Positions 61,727 through 64,000 of a stretch of DNA of 64,000 nt are shown here, piece by piece. The position numbers were made by a program, and so were the translations under genes. The notes beneath the pieces are model-generated. The model ran no database searches. It saw only the letters and a list, made by a program, of their open reading frames with translations, and was not told the origin of the DNA. Source of the stretch: Unio delphinus (Eukaryota > Mollusca > Bivalvia > Unionida > Unionidae); the NCBI GenBank assembly GCA_029339505.1, contig JAQISU010000057.1, positions 5,724,001-5,788,000 of the forward strand, written 5' to 3'. Numbering within the stretch: the first letter of the stretch is position 1; the number at the start of each line of letters is the position of its first letter.

Positions 61727-64000
61727 GGGTGCAAAAAAGTAACCCCAGGTGGAATTATAAAAAAGCAGACTGGGATTTATTCAAACAAATATTAACTAAC
61801 GAAGATACTACCCAGTTAGAAACAAATAACATAGATCAATACTATGATAACATAACCAATGTTCTTTGTAAAGCAGCAACCAACAGCATTCCAACCACTA
61901 ACTACACAGCACCCAAACTCAGTGTGCCATGGTGGAATGACGAAATTAAAACAACTAAACAAGCTAAAAACAAAGCACTTACTAAATTTAAACGAACCAA
62001 AGTAACCAAGCACTTTCTGGAATATAAAAACCTTGCTCAAAAACTAAAACAACTAATTAAACAAGCCAAAATGGAATCTTGGCAAGCATATTGTGGTACC
62101 CTCAACCACAAAACAAATTCTAAACAAGTATGGGATAAGATAAGAAAGATCAGAGGTAAAAACACAAATAACACCCCTAAAATAAGAAATACAAACAGCG
62201 ACAAAGAACAAGCTGACTTATTAGCTCAACACTTTGCTAACATGAGCAAAAACAGCAACCATACCAAAGAATTTCAATTACATAGAGCCATTGAGGAAAG
62301 AGCAAATCCTAACATATTCCAAGACTTGGGACCCAAGGAATCATCACTAAACAGCAAAATAACTAAATGTGAATGGGACCAAGCACTTAAAACAAAGAAA
62401 GAAACCTCACCTGGGGAAGATAAAATAGGATATATAATATATAAACAATTACCACCAAATATAGTTCATATAATACTAAAATTCCTAAATAGAATATGGG
62501 ACACAGGAAGGCTACCAATTAAATGGAAACATGCGATAGTAATACCCATCTTAAAACCTAATAAAGACAGCCACGATATCAATTCTTATAGGCCAATATC
62601 GTTAACAAATAACATCTGTAAAATTATGGAAACGATCATCAACAACAGAATCAAGTCACACCTTACTAAAAATAACCTCCTATCAGAAAATCAATGTGGA
62701 TTCAGAAACAAGCGCTCCACCACAGACCAACTAGTAAGACTTGAAACTGCTATCAAACTAGCATTTAACTCTCAACAAAAACAGAGCAGAAACCTCATTG
62801 CGGTTTTTCTCGATCTCGAGAAAGCATTCGATCTAGTATGGACCAAAGGCCTTATAGCCAAATTAAATGATTACGGCATTACTGGACGGATGTTTAACTT
62901 TATCCAAGATTTCTTAACAAACCGCACAATAACAACTAGGGTAGGGGCAACTTACTCTGAGAAACACACCCTTGAAAACGGAACTCCACAAGGGAGTGTA
63001 CTCAGCCCCACCCTTTTTAACATCATGATAAATGACCTAGATAAAAATATGGCAACCACCAAAGTTGAACTACCACAATTTGCCGATGACGGTGGCCTAT
63101 GGAGACAAGGCAACCCCTCCAGCCACAAAATCATCTCTGAAATTCAAACCAGCCTTAACAATATTGGAAACTGGGCTAATCAATGGGGATTCAAACTATC
63201 GCATCAAAAAACGGTAGCCGTACTGTTCACCCCACATAGACTATACATTAAATATCCTAAACTAACCATACAGGATAAAGAAATAAAATTCGTAAAAGTA
63301 GCCAAATTTCTGGGTATGTACTATGATCAACATCTAACATGGGCATACCACATAGATGACTTAGTAAACAGATGCCGCCGGGACTTAAACTTAATAAACA
63401 GCCTTAAAGGCACACAGTGGGGTGCTGACCAGGAAACATCAATAAAATTATATAGAGCCCTAGTAAGATCTAAAATAGATTATGGATGCCAAGTCTACTC
63501 ATCGGCCTCCAAAACTCAACTCACAAAATTAGATCAAATACAACGAAAGGCACTAGTAAAGAGCACAGGAGCTCTAAACAATACCTCGACAGCCGAGCTG
63601 CATGTCATAACGGGAGAATTGCCCCTACACTTACGACGGCAAGAACTCCTTTTAAAATATGCAGCGCGGCTGTCCACCCACCCCAAAACACACCCCACTC
63701 TCCTGGCCATAAATAAAACCAACATCCCATTCAGGAAAAGCTTAAAACAAAAACTACCCATGGGAAAGCAAGTCCATCTATTAAAAACAATATTACCAGT
63801 GGAGCTGTTTCCATTAGAACATAGCGTAGTGTATGAACACGAAACTTGGAACAATGTACAACCTAAAGTCAACACCTCCCTAACTGAAAAAGGCAAAAAA
63901 CAAAACCAAGAAATAACACTCAAAATAGAAGCCTTAAACATTATAAATTCCCAATACCAACAATATACCAAAATATATACGGATGGATCAAAAACCACAA
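61727..64000 (+). mobile_element. LINE5: LINE copy running off the window
   Basis: It starts after target copy 3 at the end of the endonuclease domain (PRWNYKKADWD) and continues to the window edge. It is more diverged from LINE3/LINE4 than these are from each other. Confidence 0.85.
61729..64000 (+). CDS. LINE5 ORF2, partial at both ends (RT and start of RNase H)
   Basis: The frame is open from the junction to the last base of the window, with no stop, so the end is unknown. Visible motifs are VPWWNDEIK, SPGEDKIGY, YRPISLTNN, FLDLEKAFDLVW, NGTPQGSVLSP, FADDGG (63079-63096) and IYTDGSK at the very end. RT catalytic residues are intact. Confidence 0.88.
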   Translation, partial: MQKSNPRWNYKKADWDLFKQILTNEDTTQLETNNIDQYYDNITNVLCKAATNSIPTTNYTAPKLSVPWWNDEIKTTKQAKNKALTKFKRTKVTKHFLEYKNLAQKLKQLIKQAKMESWQAYCGTLNHKTNSKQVWDKIRKIRGKNTNNTPKIRNTNSDKEQADLLAQHFANMSKNSNHTKEFQLHRAIEERANPNIFQDLGPKESSLNSKITKCEWDQALKTKKETSPGEDKIGYIIYKQLPPNIVHIILKFLNRIWDTGRLPIKWKHAIVIPILKPNKDSHDINSYRPISLTNNICKIMETIINNRIKSHLTKNNLLSENQCGFRNKRSTTDQLVRLETAIKLAFNSQQKQSRNLIAVFLDLEKAFDLVWTKGLIAKLNDYGITGRMFNFIQDFLTNRTITTRVGATYSEKHTLENGTPQGSVLSPTLFNIMINDLDKNMATTKVELPQFADDGGLWRQGNPSSHKIISEIQTSLNNIGNWANQWGFKLSHQKTVAVLFTPHRLYIKYPKLTIQDKEIKFVKVAKFLGMYYDQHLTWAYHIDDLVNRCRRDLNLINSLKGTQWGADQETSIKLYRALVRSKIDYGCQVYSSASKTQLTKLDQIQRKALVKSTGALNNTSTAELHVITGELPLHLRRQELLLKYAARLSTHPKTHPTLLAINKTNIPFRKSLKQKLPMGKQVHLLKTILPVELFPLEHSVVYEHETWNNVQPKVNTSLTEKGKKQNQEITLKIEALNIINSQYQQYTKIYTDGSKTT

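Overview
The window looks like accessory DNA of a eukaryote, most likely an animal. It holds a Polinton/adintovirus-like element, several I-superfamily LINEs (endonuclease, reverse transcriptase, RNase H), non-autonomous retroelements and one very large DNA element with a family-B DNA polymerase. I see no spliced host gene, tRNA or rRNA. The sequence does not settle the phylum. TCAGT-type initiator-like sequences would fit an arthropod or mollusc, but this is only a hint.

Layout. (1) 1-6094: right part of a Polinton with integrase, membrane protein, minor capsid, core-like protein, frameshifted major capsid, a nonsense-broken Cys gene, an adenain-like protease and a promoter. (2) 6095-54814: a head-to-tail stack of at least ten retroelement units. 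Nearly all are separated by a copy of one short target, CAGTCTGGCTA(CC). The stack contains LINE1, two B-A elements, LINE2, an element carrying a 328-aa ORF, LINE3 (with 5' UTR and both ORFs), truncated LINE copies, a poly(A) fragment and another B-A element. The Polinton resumes at 54815 with the 5' UTR of its next gene, so about 48.7 kb of DNA was inserted at a single Polinton position. (3) 56015 to the end: a second stack, whose repeated target is the 13-mer AATGTAAAAGGGC, begins in the next Polinton promoter (LINE4, a B-A element, LINE5 running off the window).

(4) 26401-41605, inside LINE3 ORF2: a 15,205-bp near-perfect palindrome with arms of 7,593 and 7,578 bp around a 34-bp loop, flanked by a 5-bp duplication (ACAGC). 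Each arm carries a 1336-aa family-B DNA polymerase, a zinc-ribbon-like protein, an HTH/coiled-coil protein and three small proteins. No integrase, transposase, capsid, ATPase or protease is visible. This is the best candidate for an undescribed system: a minimal polymerase-encoding element integrated as a head-to-head dimer that looks like a replicated hairpin-ended DNA.

The retroelements share long structured 3' tails. Several of their stem-loops keep the loop sequence and change both sides of the stem together between copies, which points to a conserved RNA fold used in retrotransposition. Both stacks begin 12-13 bp downstream of a TATA box in the Polinton, and in each stack the LINE nearest the TATA box has an uninterrupted ORF2 remnant. 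This suggests insertion at transcription start sites, followed by repeated insertion at the same target. All functional statements are inferences from sequence.
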